Positions 15,507-24,048 of a stretch of 64,000 nucleotides of DNA are shown piece by piece. Origin of the DNA: Paenibacillus paeoniae (GTDB lineage: Bacteria; Bacillota; Bacilli; Paenibacillales; Paenibacillaceae). Within the stretch, counting starts at the first letter, position 1; every line of letters starts with the position of its first letter. The position numbers and the translations under genes were made by a program. The stretch spans positions 62,001 to 126,000 of the forward strand of contig NZ_QUBQ01000007.1 of assembly GCF_003388735.1 (NCBI RefSeq), given 5' to 3'. The notes under the pieces are model-generated. The model worked only from the letters and a program-made list of their open reading frames with translations. It was not told the origin of the DNA and made no database searches.

Positions 15507-16346
15507 ATGGAGAGAGAAACCAAACCGAATATTTCGTATGCAGCATCGTACCCGTTGTCCACTACGATTCTGATGAACAGGGAGGATGTGCATAGGGGAC
15601 ATTTGCTGCTCGTGAATGCCTCACATCCCGTACAGATGTTGGAGGAGCAGGTCGATTTGTCTCTCGTAACCTCTGCCCAGCATGTTCATGTACTTGATTC
15701 CACCATTGAACTGGAGCCCGTCTGTCTCGCGCATTTGGTTGCTTTGATGGACGTTATCCACGCTTCAAACGATATTATCGTAGTGAGCGGTTACCGCTCG
15801 CAAGCAGAGCAGCGCTTGATCTATGAGGGCTCCCTGCGTGACAACGGGCCGGAATATACAGCCAGCTATGTGGCATTGCCGGGCCGGAGCGAGCATCAGA
15901 CGGGACTGGCCGTGGACGTAGGCGAGCGCTTGGGGGAAGCGCTGGACTTCATTGCACCTTCGTTTCCAGACCGTGGAAAATGTCTGGATTTCAAAGGAAT
16001 GGCTGCACACTATGGCTTCGTACAGCGTTATCAAGAGGGGAAACGGGCCTTTACGGGTATCGCATGCGAGCCATGGCACTACCGTTATGTCGGAACGCCG
16101 CACGCGCAGTGGATGGAGCAGTTGAACTACTGTCTTGAGGAGTATCTTGAATATCTCAAAAATTTCGAATTCAGCGGGAAGTGGCTCCTGCTTGATAATG
16201 GAGGGACAAGGAGCGCGGTCTATTACGTTCGGGCTGAAGTGGACGGGGCGACGAAGATTCCTTTGCCGGTCTGTAGAAACTATCAGATATCGGGCAATAA
16301 TACGGATGGCTTTATTGTGACGTTGTATGGGGAGTTGACGTTGTGA
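15507..16346 (+). CDS. VanXY/VanY-like D,D-peptidase (M15 family)
   Basis: This 279-residue zinc peptidase should cut D-Ala-D-Ala ends of dipeptides or cell-wall precursors. The M15B signatures are VSGYRSQAEQRLIYEGSL, the zinc motif SEHQTGLAVDVG (His and Asp) and EPWHYRYVG (catalytic Glu and zinc His). The stretch from SLRDNGPEYT through VALPGRSEH is strikingly like bifunctional VanXY of VanC/VanG-type resistance. No signal peptide or membrane anchor is visible, as for cytoplasmic VanXY and unlike VanY. A C-terminal addition of about 60 residues (LLLDNGGTRSAVYYV onward) lies beyond the catalytic core. ATG 15507 has AAGGAG 11 bases upstream. No van-type sensor-regulator genes are nearby. Confidence 0.82.
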   Translation: MERETKPNISYAASYPLSTTILMNREDVHRGHLLLVNASHPVQMLEEQVDLSLVTSAQHVHVLDSTIELEPVCLAHLVALMDVIHASNDIIVVSGYRSQAEQRLIYEGSLRDNGPEYTASYVALPGRSEHQTGLAVDVGERLGEALDFIAPSFPDRGKCLDFKGMAAHYGFVQRYQEGKRAFTGIACEPWHYRYVGTPHAQWMEQLNYCLEEYLEYLKNFEFSGKWLLLDNGGTRSAVYYVRAEVDGATKIPLPVCRNYQISGNNTDGFIVTLYGELTL

Positions 16347-16409
16347 GATAGAGTTGTTAATCGTATGCATCGTTATGTCGAATATGTCTTGACGATTATA
16401 GTAAGCAAC

Positions 16410-16463
16410 GCCGCTTGAGCCCTTGGAATACGGGGATAATTCCAGGAGCCAAGCGGCTTTTTT
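16410..16463 (+). terminator. Intrinsic terminator after the ddl-alr-vanXY cluster
   Basis: GCCGCTTG (16410-16417) pairs with CAAGCGGC (16450-16457), with an inner CCTTGGAAT/ATTCCAGG stem, followed by TTTTTT. Confidence 0.82.
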
Positions 16464-16546
16464 GGCGTTGGCAAATATTGAGGTGCATGGAGCGTGACAT
16501 AAAGCAGGTTTTTTTTCAGAGCCCAGATGCAACGCTTTCTTGACAG

Positions 16547-16555
16547 TGCTATAAT
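16547..16555 (+). promoter_or_regulatory. Extended -10 promoter of upp
   Basis: TGCTATAAT is a full -10 box with an extended TG. No good -35 lies 17 bases upstream; a TTGACA at 16540-16545 is too close to pair with it. The leader holds a CATGC-TATAA-GCATG hairpin (16571-16585) of unknown purpose. Confidence 0.5.
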
Positions 16556-16620
16556 ATATGGGATTGTGACCATGCTATAAGCATGTCCGTCGAAATGGAA
16601 GTTGGGAGGAATTACGCTCC

Positions 16621-17250
16621 ATGAGCAAACTGGTTATATGCGACCATCCTTTAATCCAGCATAAGTTGACGTTTATTCGTAACAAGGAAACGAATACAAA
16701 AGATTTCCGCGAGCTGGTGGATGAAGTTGCGACATTAATGGCTTACGAAATTACGCGGGATATCCCGCTGGACACGATTAAGGTGGAGACGCCGGTCTCC
16801 ATTACCGATTCGAAGGTCGTATCGGGACGTATGCTTGGCCTTATTCCGATTCTGAGAGCGGGTCTAGGCATGGTGGATGGCATCTTGAAGCTCATACCGT
16901 CTGCAAAGGTCGGTCATATCGGACTTGCAAGGGACCATGAGACATTGCAACCCAAGGAATATTACATTAACTTGCCGACGGATGCGCCGAACCGGCTGCT
17001 GATCGTCATTGATCCGATGCTCGCTACGGGCGGATCTGCGATCGCTGCGATCTCTTCGCTTAAGAAGCGCAATTGCGACCAGATTAAGCTTATGTGCCTG
17101 ATTGCTGCGCCGGAAGGCGTCAAGGCCGTACAGGAAGCGCATCCCGACGTTGAAATCTATATTGCTGCGCTGGACGAGCGTCTGAATGAGAAAGGGTACA
17201 TCGTGCCTGGGCTTGGCGATGCGGGTGACCGCATGTATGGGACCAATTGA
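16621..17250 (+). CDS. upp: Uracil phosphoribosyltransferase
   Basis: This 209-residue enzyme makes UMP from uracil and PRPP in pyrimidine salvage. The sequence is close to the Bacillus family along its whole length: MSKLVICDHPLIQHKLT at the start, ILRAGLGMVDG, the PRPP loop VIDPMLATGGSAIAA, and the C-terminal GLGDAGDRMYGT uracil-binding segment. ATG 16621 has GGGAGG at a good distance. It shares a transcript with mnaA (36-base gap), as in related genomes where upp precedes mnaA and the atp operon. Confidence 0.97.
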   Translation: MSKLVICDHPLIQHKLTFIRNKETNTKDFRELVDEVATLMAYEITRDIPLDTIKVETPVSITDSKVVSGRMLGLIPILRAGLGMVDGILKLIPSAKVGHIGLARDHETLQPKEYYINLPTDAPNRLLIVIDPMLATGGSAIAAISSLKKRNCDQIKLMCLIAAPEGVKAVQEAHPDVEIYIAALDERLNEKGYIVPGLGDAGDRMYGTN

Positions 17251-17286
17251 ACAATTCAGCGAACTATGATGTAGGAGTGGAATCTT

Positions 17287-18435
17287 TTGTCTAAACTAAA
17301 GGTAATGACTATATTCGGTACGCGTCCCGAGGCGGTGAAAATGGCTCCGCTCGTTCTAGAGCTTCAGCGGCGTGAGGATGATATCCAATCCATCGTATGC
17401 GTGACAGCGCAGCATCGTCAGATTTTGGATCAAGTGCTTGATTTTTTTGAGATTAAGCCCAATTACGACTTGAACGTGATGAAGGATCGTCAGACGCTGA
17501 CAGAGACGACTGTCCGGGTGCTGGAAGGGCTTGAGCCTGTGCTCGCGGAAGCGAAACCGGATATCGTGCTTGTACATGGCGATACGCAGACGACTTTTCT
17601 GGCGAGCTACGCCTCCTTTCTGAAGCAAATCAAAGTGGGTCATGTCGAAGCGGGACTTCGCACATGGAACAAGTTGTCGCCTTACCCGGAAGAGATGAAC
17701 CGGCAGCTGGCAGGCGTCCTGTCGGACGTTCACTTCGCTCCAACGGAATGGTCGGCGAACAACCTGCGCAAAGAGAACAAGTCGGAAGAGACGATCTATG
17801 TGACAGGCAATACGGCTGCGGACGTGTTCCAGTATACGGTGGACGAATCGTTCGAGCATCCCGTTATCGAGTGGGCAGAAGGCAAGCGGATGATTCTGAT
17901 GACCGCACACCGCAGAGAATCTCTGGGAGAGCCTCATCGCAATATTTTCCGAGCAGTCAAGCGCATCGCAGACGAGCATGAGGATGTAGTTATCGTCTAT
18001 GCCGTACATCCCAATCCGGCGGTAAGAGAACCGGCTAATGAAATTTTGGGCGACCACCCGCGCATTCGTCTAATCGAGCCGCTTGATGTGTTCGAGTTCC
18101 ATAACTTCTATCCTCATACGTATATGATTATGACTGACTCTGGCGGCTTACAGGAAGAAGCCCCTTCCTATGGAGTGCCAACGCTCGTGCTGCGCGATAC
18201 GACAGAGCGTCCGGAAGGCATCGAAGCGGGAACGCTTGAGCTTGTCGGCACGAATGAAGAGGATGTATATGGTAGAGCGAAGGCGCTGCTCAATGACAAA
18301 GCACTATATTGTCGAATGAGCCAAGCGGCCAATCCGTACGGGGACGGCAAGGCCTCTGAGCGAATTGTTGATGCAATCCTTCATCATTTTGGAAGAAGCA
18401 AGCAACGCCCTGATTCGTTCACACAACGTTCATAG
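17287..18435 (+). CDS. mnaA: UDP-N-acetylglucosamine 2-epimerase (non-hydrolysing)
   Basis: This 382-residue cytoplasmic enzyme converts UDP-GlcNAc to UDP-ManNAc, the donor for wall polymer linkage units. Recognisable parts are MTIFGTRPEAVKMAPLV, VHGDTQTTF, VGHVEAGLRT, LMTAHRRESLGEP and TDSGGLQEEAPSYGVPTLVLRDTTERPE, which holds allosteric and active-site residues. The TTG at 17287 is preceded by TAGGAGTGG. ManNAc made here is the likely substrate of the TagA-type transferase at 56838. Confidence 0.96.
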   Translation: MSKLKVMTIFGTRPEAVKMAPLVLELQRREDDIQSIVCVTAQHRQILDQVLDFFEIKPNYDLNVMKDRQTLTETTVRVLEGLEPVLAEAKPDIVLVHGDTQTTFLASYASFLKQIKVGHVEAGLRTWNKLSPYPEEMNRQLAGVLSDVHFAPTEWSANNLRKENKSEETIYVTGNTAADVFQYTVDESFEHPVIEWAEGKRMILMTAHRRESLGEPHRNIFRAVKRIADEHEDVVIVYAVHPNPAVREPANEILGDHPRIRLIEPLDVFEFHNFYPHTYMIMTDSGGLQEEAPSYGVPTLVLRDTTERPEGIEAGTLELVGTNEEDVYGRAKALLNDKALYCRMSQAANPYGDGKASERIVDAILHHFGRSKQRPDSFTQRS

Positions 18436-18507
18436 TTTGGCTCGATGATAAAGCCTGACGGCTGAATATACAGCATACAGTGGCACTGTACGGTTTCACG
18501 GTGGCAG

Positions 18508-18533
18508 AAACCTTGTAGAATAAGGGTTTTCAG
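18508..18533 (+). terminator. Weak terminator-like hairpin after mnaA
   Basis: AAACCTT (18508-18514) can pair with AAGGGTTT around GTAGAAT, with a short T run. The stem is short and A/T-rich, so termination would be partial. Confidence 0.35.
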
Positions 18534-18567
18534 CCTTTCGTTCACGAAAAGTTTGCTGTTATTTCAA

Positions 18568-18597
18568 TTGACAAACCTTGCGTCGCTTCGATAAAAT
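18568..18597 (+). promoter_or_regulatory. Sigma-A promoter of the atp operon
   Basis: TTGACA (18568-18573) and TAAAAT (18592-18597) are 18 bases apart. The start near 18604 lies after the ATG at 18600, which is why the first gene is called from ATG 18627. Confidence 0.75.
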
Positions 18598-18626
18598 AAA
18601 TGAGGATTGACAGGGGCTGGAGCAAT

Positions 18627-18860
18627 ATGAATGGGAAAAGCAATAGTGACAATCCATGGAAAGCTGCCGCGCTCGTCGGGGCACTTGGCGTGAATGTCGG
18701 GATTTGTGTTTTCTTGGGGTATTGGCTCGGCTCATGGGCTGGGGAGCGCTTCGGCGATCCGAAGGCCTGGACGGTCGGTGGACTGCTTGTTGGTCTGGCT
18801 GTCGGCATTCTCTCAGCCATTCTGATTGTCAGGAAGGTGTTGAAGGATTCCGATGGATAA
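18627..18860 (+). CDS. AtpZ/AtpI family protein, first gene of the atp operon
   Basis: This 77-residue protein has two membrane helices joined by a short turn, with the GYWLGSWAGERFGDP motif of the AtpZ/AtpI family (formerly described as Ca2+/Mg2+ transporter subunit). Such proteins sit at the head of many atp operons and are linked to magnesium uptake or to assembly of the c-ring; the exact role is unsettled. ATG 18627 follows GGAG closely. It overlaps the next gene by eight bases. Confidence 0.8.
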   Translation: MNGKSNSDNPWKAAALVGALGVNVGICVFLGYWLGSWAGERFGDPKAWTVGGLLVGLAVGILSAILIVRKVLKDSDG

Positions 18861-19236
18861 CATGATAAAGTCGGCAATGCGATGGTTATTGTATTTGCTG
18901 TCGGCTTGCTTAATTCTTTGGGCTGTATTTCCCGAGCTCAAGTCCGTCGCATTAGGGCTTGCGGCGGGATTTGCAGTCAGTGCTATGAATGCGTTTTTAT
19001 TGAAGCGAAGAGTCGGGATGATAGCGGAGGCGGCCATACAGGAGGGCGCAAAGAAAAAGGGAATGGGTTTCGGCAATCGAATTGCGTCAGTGCTTCTACT
19101 GGCTATGATCGCTTACAAATACCCGGACATTCTTAATATGCCTGCTGCGTTAATCGGCAGCATGGTTATGCCCTTTCTTCTATTGGCAGCGGCTATTGTT
19201 CACACTCTTAAAGAAAACAGCAGCGGAAAGGGGTGA
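18853..19236 (+). CDS. atpI: ATP synthase subunit I
   Basis: This 127-residue protein has four predicted membrane helices (LLYLLSACLILWAVF, SVALGLAAGFAVSAMNAFL, RIASVLLLAMIAYKY and IGSMVMPFLLLAAAIV), the layout of the Bacillus AtpI family that precedes atpB and assists c-ring assembly. The ATG overlaps the end of the AtpZ-like gene and has AAGGA upstream. Sequence conservation in this family is low, so position in the operon carries much of the weight. Confidence 0.85.
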   Translation: MDNMIKSAMRWLLYLLSACLILWAVFPELKSVALGLAAGFAVSAMNAFLLKRRVGMIAEAAIQEGAKKKGMGFGNRIASVLLLAMIAYKYPDILNMPAALIGSMVMPFLLLAAAIVHTLKENSSGKG

Positions 19237-19245
19237 TATTGTAAT

Positions 19246-20010
19246 ATGCATTTGTTCCCCATTGTGAACTTCATGGGTTTTGATTTTGACCTGGCTGCGA
19301 TTTTTGCGATACTCGTCTCTTGCGTCATTACCTTTGTGGTAGCGCGCCTGGCTGTTCGCAACTTATCAGTGGACAACCCATCCAAAATGCAAAATTTCAT
19401 GGAGTGGGTCACAGAGTTCATTCACTCTACGATTGCCAGTTCCATGCCTGTTCACAAAGTTAGACCGTACTTGGCGCTAGGTATGACATTAATTATGTTT
19501 ATCTTCATATCCAACTTGCTCGGTCTGCCGTTTCTCGTTGTGACGGACGCGCATCATCCGATTGCTTGGCTGGGTATTACTCAGGAATATCTGGATAGCC
19601 ATGGCGGATCTGCTCACATTGCTTGGTGGAAATCACCGACTGCGGATTTGGCTGTAACGTCAGGTCTTGCGCTTGTGGTGTTCGTATTGGTTCATTTCCT
19701 CGGACTGAAAACGAACAGAAAGCATTATCTCAAGCATTATTTACATCCGTACCCGGTTTTCCTGCCAGTTAATATTATCGAGACTTTTGCAAAGCCGCTT
19801 ACGCTTTCTCTTCGTCTTTTCGCTAATATTTATGCAGGTGAGGTACTGATATCTACGATTTTGATGATGGGATTCGGCGGTATTCCATTTATGATCGCAT
19901 GGCAAGGCTTTAGTATTTTCGTTGGTGCGATTCAAGCGTTCTTGTTCACGGTTCTTACGATGGTGTATATCTCGCAAGCTACGGTGCACGAAGAGCACGA
20001 AGAACACTAG
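19246..20010 (+). CDS. atpB: ATP synthase F0 subunit a
   Basis: This 254-residue membrane subunit forms the proton half-channels next to the c-ring. The essential arginine is in the KPLTLSLRLFANIYAGE helix, preceded by PVNIIETFA. Five to six hydrophobic segments are seen, and the C-terminus reads HEEHEEH. ATG 19246 follows AAAGGGGTGAT. It is third in the operon, with a 128-base gap before atpE. Confidence 0.96.
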   Translation: MHLFPIVNFMGFDFDLAAIFAILVSCVITFVVARLAVRNLSVDNPSKMQNFMEWVTEFIHSTIASSMPVHKVRPYLALGMTLIMFIFISNLLGLPFLVVTDAHHPIAWLGITQEYLDSHGGSAHIAWWKSPTADLAVTSGLALVVFVLVHFLGLKTNRKHYLKHYLHPYPVFLPVNIIETFAKPLTLSLRLFANIYAGEVLISTILMMGFGGIPFMIAWQGFSIFVGAIQAFLFTVLTMVYISQATVHEEHEEH

Positions 20011-20138
20011 CATTAAGTTTAGCAATAGGCTTTGGGTTGCAGAATTGCATTGGATTCGGTTATCCAAGGTTCCACATATTAGCAAGTAATGAACAAAGAT
20101 TTAATCAAAACTAATTAATTTTGAGGAGGATTTTCACA

Positions 20139-20351
20139 ATGGAAGTATTGGCAGCAGCAATTGCAGTTGGTTTGGGCGCAATCGGCGCAGGTATTGGTAA
20201 CGGTATGATCGTAAGTAAAACGGTAGAGGGTATTGCTCGTCAACCAGAGCAAAAGTCCGCCCTTCAAACAACCATGTTTATCGGTGCTGGTATCGTCGAA
20301 GTAGTTCCAATCATCGGCGTTGTTATCGGTTTCCTGGCGCTCTTCAGATAA
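20139..20351 (+). CDS. atpE: ATP synthase F0 subunit c
   Basis: This 70-residue hairpin of two membrane helices builds the rotor ring. The ion-binding carboxylate is Glu54 in AGIVEVVPIIG, the polar loop is ARQPEQ, and helix one has the GLGAIGAGIGNG glycine pattern. The residues after Glu54 (Val-Val-Pro) do not match the Na+-binding pattern, so a proton ring is likely. ATG 20139 has a strong TGAGGAGGA, fitting the need for many copies. A hairpin downstream may protect this segment of the mRNA. Confidence 0.97.
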   Translation: MEVLAAAIAVGLGAIGAGIGNGMIVSKTVEGIARQPEQKSALQTTMFIGAGIVEVVPIIGVVIGFLALFR

Positions 20352-20366
20352 TAAAAGAACTGCATC

Positions 20367-20393
20367 GGCGGGGAAGGCCTAGCCCTCTTCGCC
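20367..20393 (+). terminator. Intercistronic hairpin between atpE and atpF
   Basis: GGCGGGGAAGGC folds on GCCCTCTTCGCC with loop CTA (one mismatch, two G-U pairs), then TTTGTTTT. Partial termination or 3' protection would favour subunit c over the downstream subunits. Confidence 0.55.
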
Positions 20394-20512
20394 TTTGTTT
20401 TGATTAAAAGTCATTACGCAACGTTTGAATAAGCGTCAAGGTTGAGAAGTTATCCAACACTTGAATTGTATTTTTTGATTAACATTTAACTGGTTAAGAA
20501 AGGAGTGCAGCT

Positions 20513-20995
20513 ATGGATTTTACACCATCCAACACCATAATAACGATCGTAGCATTTGGGCTGTTGTACTTGGCTTTGAACAAATGGGCATTCGGCCCGT
20601 TGTTCGGAATTATGGAAAAACGCAGACAATTGATCCTCGACCAAATGAATACGGCAGAATCCAGCCGTAAGCAAGCGGAAGCATCAATGGCTGAACAGAA
20701 GGCGGAGCTTGAGCAAGCACGCAAGGAAGCTTACGCCATTCTTGAGCAAGCAAGAACGACTAGCACGAAGCAAGCGGATGAAATCGTTCAATCCGCGAAG
20801 AATGAGGCTAACCGTCTGAAGGACGATGCGCTGAAGGATATCGAGAGCGAGAAGAACAAAGCGATTTCCGCTCTTCGTTCAGAGGTTGGCGGTATCTCCG
20901 TGAAGATCGCTTCCAAGATTATTGAGAAGCAAGTGGACGAGAAGTCGCAAGAGCAACTTGTTGGTCAATACTTGAAAGAGGTTGGAAGCAAATGA
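20513..20995 (+). CDS. atpF: ATP synthase F0 subunit b
   Basis: This 160-residue stator subunit has one N-terminal membrane helix (NTIITIVAFGLLYLALN) and a long charged coiled coil rich in Glu, Lys, Gln and Ala that reaches F1. The family block WAFGPLFGIMEKRRQLI follows the membrane helix. ATG 20513 has AAAGGAG upstream. The end overlaps atpH by four bases. Confidence 0.95.
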   Translation: MDFTPSNTIITIVAFGLLYLALNKWAFGPLFGIMEKRRQLILDQMNTAESSRKQAEASMAEQKAELEQARKEAYAILEQARTTSTKQADEIVQSAKNEANRLKDDALKDIESEKNKAISALRSEVGGISVKIASKIIEKQVDEKSQEQLVGQYLKEVGSK

Positions 20996-21540
20996 GCCGG
21001 GACACGGTCGTAGCGAAGCGCTACGCAAAAGCGTTGTTCGAGCTTGCTTCCGCCGCTGGAACTGTTGCAGAGGTTGAAGCACAGCTTAAGCTGATTGCTG
21101 ACACCTTGGAGCAGGATGCGGGAATTGAGAAATTTCTCTCCTTGCCGAGCGTTGCCCCAACTGCCAAGATCGACGTATTGAAAGCAGCGTTTGGCAACAA
21201 CGTATCCAGCCTTGTTCTGGATACGCTGCAAGTTATCGTATCGCGTCGCCGTCAATCGATTATCGTCGAGATGTACGAAGCCTTTACGAAAATTGCAGGC
21301 GAGGTGCTTGGACAAGCACATGCGACGGTTTACACCGCTCACAAGCTGTCTGAAGAGGAGCTTTCGGGCGTTTCGGCGCAATTTGGAAGCATCACAGGCA
21401 AGAAGATTACTGCACAGCAAATTGTCGAACCAGCGCTGCTTGGCGGCATTCAAGTCCGCATCGGCGACCGTCTGTATGACGGAAGCTTGTCCGGCAAGCT
21501 GGCTCGTTTACAAAAAACGTTAAATTCTAAAGCACTGTAG
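20992..21540 (+). CDS. atpH: ATP synthase F1 subunit delta
   Basis: This 182-residue subunit joins the b stalk to the top of the alpha3beta3 head. It starts with VVAKRYAKALFELA, the conserved N-terminal helix, and ends with LLGGIQVRIGDRLYDGSLSGKLARL, the delta-family C-terminal signature. The ATG overlaps the atpF stop. Confidence 0.95.
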   Translation: MSRDTVVAKRYAKALFELASAAGTVAEVEAQLKLIADTLEQDAGIEKFLSLPSVAPTAKIDVLKAAFGNNVSSLVLDTLQVIVSRRRQSIIVEMYEAFTKIAGEVLGQAHATVYTAHKLSEEELSGVSAQFGSITGKKITAQQIVEPALLGGIQVRIGDRLYDGSLSGKLARLQKTLNSKAL

Positions 21541-21555
21541 ATAGGGGTGAACGAA

Positions 21556-23061
21556 TTGAGTATCAGACCTGATGAAATCAGTACGCTGATTAAACAGCAG
21601 ATCGAACAATATAAATCCGAAATTCAAGTCGTGGATGTCGGCACGGTCATCAATGTCGGTGACGGTATCGCACGTGTACACGGCCTTGAGAACGCGATGC
21701 AAGGCGAGTTGCTCGAGTTCGCGAACGGTGTTGTCGGTATGGCGCTTAACCTTGAGGAAAGCAACGTGGGTGTTGTTATCTTGGGTCCTTACACGGACAT
21801 TCGCGAAGGCGACCAAGTAAAACGCACAGGCCGCATCATGGAAGTTCCAGTAGGCGACGAGCTGCTGGGCCGCGTTGTTGACCCGCTCGGACAGCCGGTT
21901 GACGGCAAAGGTCCAGTGAACACGACGCAAACTCGCGCGATTGAATCCCCGGCTCCGGGCGTTATCGATCGTAAATCCGTTCACGAGCCTATGCAAACAG
22001 GTATCAAAGCGGTTGATGCTATGGTACCAATTGGCCGCGGCCAACGTGAGCTGATCATCGGTGACCGTCAAACGGGTAAAACAGCAATCGCCATTGACGC
22101 GATTATTAACCAAAAGGGCAGCGGCGTTAAGTGTATCTACGTTGCCATTGGCCAAAAACAATCCACTGTAGCGAACGTTGTGGAAACGCTTCGCCGCCAC
22201 GGTGCGTTGGATTATACCATCGTCGTAACTGCAGGCGCATCTGATCCGGCTCCATTGCTGTATCTTGCACCGTATGCAGGTGTATCGATGGCTGAGTACT
22301 TCATGTACAAAGGCGAGCATGCCTTGATCGTATATGATGACTTGACGAAACAAGCTGCGGCTTACCGTGAGCTTTCCTTGCTTCTTCGCCGTCCGCCAGG
22401 TCGTGAGGCTTATCCGGGCGACGTATTCTACTTGCACTCCCGCTTGCTGGAGCGCGCTGCGAAGCTGAGCGACAAGCTCGGCGGCGGCTCGATCACAGCT
22501 TTGCCGTTCATCGAGACGCAAGCGTCCGACGTATCGGCGTATATCCCAACGAACGTGATCTCCATTACTGACGGTCAAATCTTCCTGGAGTCCGATTTGT
22601 TCTACTCCGGTCAACGCCCAGCGGTTAACGTTGGTATCTCCGTATCCCGCGTAGGCGGTTCCGCGCAGATCAAGGCGATGAAGAAGGTTGCCGGTACGCT
22701 CCGTCTGGACCTTGCGGCATACCGCGAGCTTCAAGCGTTCTCGCAGTTCGGTTCCGACCTCGACAAGTCGACGCTCGCACGCCTTAATCGTGGTGCGCGC
22801 ACGATGGAAATCCTAAAGCAAGGCGTTAACCAGCCTATGCCGGTAGAGAAGCAAGTTATCTCTATCTACACTGCGGTTAAGGGGCATCTTGATGATGTTG
22901 CTCTTGAGAATATCTCCCGCTTCGAGGGGGAATTCCTGGCATTCATGGATTCCAACCATCCGGAGATCGGCGCTTCGATTCGCGATACAAAAGACCTCGT
23001 TGCAGACAATGAGAAAGCTCTTGTAGATGCGATCAACCAATTTAAGAAAAGCTTCGCTTAA
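21556..23061 (+). CDS. atpA: ATP synthase F1 subunit alpha
   Basis: This 501-residue regulatory nucleotide-binding subunit carries Walker A GDRQTGKTA starting at residue 169 and the DDLTKQAAAYRELSLLLRRPPGREAYPGD block with the arginine-finger region further on (ISVSRVGGSAQ). The TTG at 21556 gives MSIRPDEISTLIKQQIEQ, the normal family start, with GGGGTG seven bases upstream. A GTG at 21547 is less likely because it falls within that site. A 94-base gap with two hairpins follows. Confidence 0.97.
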   Translation: MSIRPDEISTLIKQQIEQYKSEIQVVDVGTVINVGDGIARVHGLENAMQGELLEFANGVVGMALNLEESNVGVVILGPYTDIREGDQVKRTGRIMEVPVGDELLGRVVDPLGQPVDGKGPVNTTQTRAIESPAPGVIDRKSVHEPMQTGIKAVDAMVPIGRGQRELIIGDRQTGKTAIAIDAIINQKGSGVKCIYVAIGQKQSTVANVVETLRRHGALDYTIVVTAGASDPAPLLYLAPYAGVSMAEYFMYKGEHALIVYDDLTKQAAAYRELSLLLRRPPGREAYPGDVFYLHSRLLERAAKLSDKLGGGSITALPFIETQASDVSAYIPTNVISITDGQIFLESDLFYSGQRPAVNVGISVSRVGGSAQIKAMKKVAGTLRLDLAAYRELQAFSQFGSDLDKSTLARLNRGARTMEILKQGVNQPMPVEKQVISIYTAVKGHLDDVALENISRFEGEFLAFMDSNHPEIGASIRDTKDLVADNEKALVDAINQFKKSFA

Positions 23062-23070
23062 ACATATTTC

Positions 23071-23102
23071 CCTACGCCCGTCCAAACACGTCCGGGCGTA
23101 GG
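23071..23102 (+). other. Intercistronic RNA hairpin between atpA and atpG
   Basis: CCTACGCCCG (23071-23080) and CGGGCGTAGG (23093-23102) form a perfect ten-pair stem. No T run follows, so it is not a standard terminator. A second shorter hairpin, CCCCA/TGGGG near 23114-23131, comes right after and close to the atpG ribosome binding site. Confidence 0.6.
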
Positions 23103-23155
23103 CCCTTACCAAGCCCCAAGGCATTCTGGGGGCATACGAAGGCGGGTGAAACCAA

Positions 23156-24016
23156 ATGGCAAAAGGCATGCGCGATATTAAGCGCGAGATCAAGAGCAAA
23201 CAAAGCATGAAGCAAATCACGAAAGCGATGGAGATGGTTGCTGCATCCAAGCTCAGAAGAGCGCAGGGAGCTGCTGTCGCTGCCCGTCCTTACGCGGATA
23301 AGCTGAAAGAAGTTGTTGCTAGCATTGCTGCAGGCACCAAGGATGTGAAGCATCCTATGCTGGAGACTCGTCCGATCAAAAAGACGGGTTACCTGGTCAT
23401 CACGTCCGATCGGGGTCTGGCAGGCGGCTACAATGCAAACATCTTGCGTAAAGTAACGCTGACCATCCAAGAAAAACATAAGTCGACAGACGAGTATGTA
23501 TTGTTCGTGATTGGCCGTAAAGGCCGTGACTACTTCCGTCGTCGGAATATGCCTATCGTTGAAGAAGTAATCGGTTTGACCGATGCTCCAACATTTGCAG
23601 ACATCAAGACGGTTGCTACGGCAGCCGTGCAGAAGTTCGCGGAAGGCGCTTATGACGAGCTATATCTGTACTACAACCAATTCGTAAATGCGATCACTCA
23701 AATCCCGACGGAATCCCGTTTGCTGCCTCTGGATGAGATCAGTGAGGGTGCAACGGTTTCCAATTATGAATACGAACCATCACCGGAAGGCGTACTGGAA
23801 GTACTGCTGCCGAAGTATGCGGAGACGCTTATTTACAGCGCGGTACTGGACGGAAAAGCATCCGAATTTGGCGCTCGTATGACGGCAATGGGCAGCGCAA
23901 CGAAAAACGCAACGAAGATGATCAACCAGCTGACACTCACGTACAACCGTGCCCGTCAGGCTGCGATTACCCAGGAAATTTCCGAGATCGTTGCGGGAGC
24001 TAACGCACAATCGTAA
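23156..24016 (+). CDS. atpG: ATP synthase F1 subunit gamma
   Basis: This 286-residue central shaft subunit has the paired coiled-coil ends: N-terminal RDIKREIKSKQSMKQITKAMEMVAASKLRRA and C-terminal MGSATKNATKMINQLTLTYNRARQAAITQEISEIV. The middle has LVITSDRGLAGGYNANI. ATG 23156 is preceded by GGCGGGTGA. It lies between atpA and atpD in the standard order. Confidence 0.97.
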   Translation: MAKGMRDIKREIKSKQSMKQITKAMEMVAASKLRRAQGAAVAARPYADKLKEVVASIAAGTKDVKHPMLETRPIKKTGYLVITSDRGLAGGYNANILRKVTLTIQEKHKSTDEYVLFVIGRKGRDYFRRRNMPIVEEVIGLTDAPTFADIKTVATAAVQKFAEGAYDELYLYYNQFVNAITQIPTESRLLPLDEISEGATVSNYEYEPSPEGVLEVLLPKYAETLIYSAVLDGKASEFGARMTAMGSATKNATKMINQLTLTYNRARQAAITQEISEIVAGANAQS

Positions 24017-24048
24017 GTTCATATAAGAAGGAAGCAGGAGGGAAAGCA

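Noticed and set aside
16540..16568. TTGACA before upp as a -35 box
   Set aside because: The TATAAT follows after only four bases, and no -10 lies 17 bases downstream. The extended -10 reading is better.
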